Positions 4,530 through 5,801 of a stretch of 5,801 nucleotides of DNA are shown here, piece after piece. The notes under the pieces were generated by a model, which was not told where the DNA came from, did not search any database, and worked only from the letters and a program-made list of their open reading frames with translations. Each line of letters opens with the position of its first letter. Position 1 is the stretch's first letter. The stretch covers positions 1-5,801 of the forward strand of contig CAMJRV010000179.1 in the NCBI GenBank assembly GCA_946408315.1, given 5' to 3'. Origin of the DNA: an uncultured Bacillota bacterium (GTDB lineage: Bacteria > Bacillota > Clostridia > Peptostreptococcales > Anaerovoracaceae). The position numbers were made by a program, and so were the translations under genes.

Positions 4530-5801
4530 TTAACCTTGTTCGTATGCATTCCGTGCCCAAAGGATGAATTTTGAACGATCCAGCGGATTGACGCCGCGGT
4601 ACGGCGCAGATACGTCCACCTCCTCCGGACATTTTTGGTAGCTGTGAAACCTGGTGCTTAAAACACCTTGCCCGGAAGTGATGGAGGCCAGCTTGACGGG
4701 AAAATCCAGGGAGGCAGCGGCAGGCAATATGCCGGTTATCGTCAGCCGTCCGTTCTGAATCGTCGGGCTTTCAAACTCCCCCCGCATGTTGATGATTTCC
4801 CCGATGATCTTACCGCTGAATTCCTCGGGAACGATCATGCGATACGACAGCATCGGCTCCAGCAGCGCGGTTCCTGTATTTTGCAGGCCTTTCATCAATG
4901 CGATGGGAGTGGCCACAAAAAAATCAAGGGGGTGGGTGTGAACATTGTGATATTCCCCATCGATCAGGGTGATTTTGGCGTCGACGACCTCCCAGCCCTT
5001 TATGCCTTGAGACAGTGCTCGATACACGGCTATTTCCACATGATGCTGATAACGGTACGGAATTTTATTCGGAGATACCTCTGACTGATAGACAATTCCG
5101 CTTCCGCGCAAACCTGGCTCGATTTTAAATTTTACAACGGCCCAGCAGGGCTTCGGCATCGTATAAGCATCACAGCCTTCTCCGTCCCGGATCGGAGTTT
5201 CCTTATAAATGACGGAAGGTTTCCCAAAGATAACGTCCAGCTGAAACCGTTCCCGTAACAGGGCGGTCAATACCTGCGTCTGCATATAGCCGGTGATGTT
5301 GAGCAGGAGCTCCCGGGTTTCATTTGAGGTATAAAAGCCCAAAAGCGGATCCTCTTCATTTAGGATGGAGAGAGCCTGTATCAGTTCCGGCAAAGCATTT
5401 TTGTCTGCCGGGCTGACAGAAACCGTAAGGAGCGGGGTGACCCATTTTACCGTCCTGGGAATCCCGTCGCCGGTCCCGACGGTATCGCCCACGGACACGC
5501 TTGACAATCCGCAGACCGCGGCAATATCTCCTGCCTCGATCAGACCGGTGTCCTTATATTTTCCTCCTGAAAATTTTCTGATCTGTGTGATTTTTTCCTC
5601 CCGGCCGTTTGGAAGAACCACGCTGTCCCGGTTGCGCAGGACGCCCTGATACAGTCTGATATGGGCTGTCTTTCCCATTCCGGGATCGTAATCCACTTTA
5701 AAGACGATGCCGGATACGGGAGCCTCTGTATCCGCCTCACGGTACGAAAAAAATTCTGCCGTGCTGTTCAGAAGCTCAAGGATTCCGGTTCCGTGCATGG
5801 C
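4530..5801 (-). CDS. TetM/EF-G-like ribosomal protection-type GTPase (C-terminal two thirds, start outside window)
   Basis: The frame is open through the right edge; 423 codons are visible, ending at TAA (complement of 4530-4532). Numbering from the Met at 5798, the first residues (A-MHGTGI) look like the tail of the G5 motif (GSA...), so the GTPase domain, about 220 residues, lies outside. Domain II spans about 24-110 (GIVFKVDYDPG, AHIRLYQGVL, GDIAAVCGL). Domain III spans 121-198 (PLLTVSVSP, EEDPLLGFY, PSVIYKETPI), domain IV 200-310 (CWAVVKFKIEPG, GSGIVYQSEVS) and domain V 311-392 (LLEPMLSYRMIVPEEFSGKI, RGEFES). The tail NPLDRSKFILWARNA (404-418) resembles the C-terminal helix of Tet ribosomal protection proteins, which EF-G lacks. 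Such proteins act on the ribosome and, in Tet(M)/Tet(O), dislodge tetracycline. Here the domain IV tip reads EYHNVHTHP (282-290) where Tet(M) has YYSPVSTP, closer to the YHDV of EF-G, so tetracycline resistance is not assured. Confidence 0.88.
   Translation of the reverse strand, partial: AMHGTGILELLNSTAEFFSYREADTEAPVSGIVFKVDYDPGMGKTAHIRLYQGVLRNRDSVVLPNGREEKITQIRKFSGGKYKDTGLIEAGDIAAVCGLSSVSVGDTVGTGDGIPRTVKWVTPLLTVSVSPADKNALPELIQALSILNEEDPLLGFYTSNETRELLLNITGYMQTQVLTALLRERFQLDVIFGKPSVIYKETPIRDGEGCDAYTMPKPCWAVVKFKIEPGLRGSGIVYQSEVSPNKIPYRYQHHVEIAVYRALSQGIKGWEVVDAKITLIDGEYHNVHTHPLDFFVATPIALMKGLQNTGTALLEPMLSYRMIVPEEFSGKIIGEIINMRGEFESPTIQNGRLTITGILPAAASLDFPVKLASITSGQGVLSTRFHSYQKCPEEVDVSAPYRGVNPLDRSKFILWARNAYEQG

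Noticed and set aside
4668..5084. Plus-strand 138-codon frame opposite the TetM-like gene, and similar frames at 3887-4156 and 5365-5649
   Set aside because: These are antisense shadows of clearly conserved minus-strand genes, with no family resemblance or fitting ribosome site.

Overview
The window looks like the chromosome of a Gram-positive, low-to-moderate GC member of the Clostridia, possibly Oscillospirales-like. The signs are an S-layer-homology (SLH) surface protein, strong AGGAGG-type ribosome binding sites, TATAAT promoters with an extended TGn, a CTC-type ribosomal protein L25 and a TetM-like translation GTPase. The genus cannot be set from sequence alone.

Layout. 1-872 (+) is the C-terminal end of a GC-rich SLH protein with three SLH repeats. 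Immediately behind its stop codon lies RNA sequence strongly resembling the 3' two thirds of a c-di-GMP-I (GEMM) aptamer (about 872-951), then a perfect 13-bp terminator hairpin (960-990). About 280 bases of AT-rich DNA without a gene follow. An extended -10 promoter (1271-1279) then leads into a small gene that appears frameshifted at about 1443, and a 126-residue membrane-anchored protein with two SHOCT-like helical hairpins (1692-2072).

A good promoter at 2137-2165 starts a roughly 190-base structured leader. It contains a terminator-like hairpin and a lone CRISPR-repeat-like inverted repeat, and leads to ribosomal protein L25 (2363-2944), which ends at a strong terminator (2993-3030). 3031-3352 holds several inverted repeats, including a perfect 15-bp pair, and one doubtful minus-strand ORF. 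A small two-helix membrane protein follows (3353-3577, +).

Convergent to it is a minus-strand operon. First comes a TetM/EF-G-like ribosomal protection-type GTPase, of which domains II-V are in the window and the GTPase domain lies beyond 5801. It is followed after 30 bases by a D-2-hydroxyacid dehydrogenase-fold protein that lacks the catalytic Arg/Glu/His set.

Two genes concern translation (L25, which binds 5S rRNA in related systems, and the ribosome-acting GTPase), but they are on opposite strands and nothing shows joint control. The points most worth following are the misplaced partial c-di-GMP aptamer, the L25 leader, and the translation GTPase paired with a probable pseudo-dehydrogenase.
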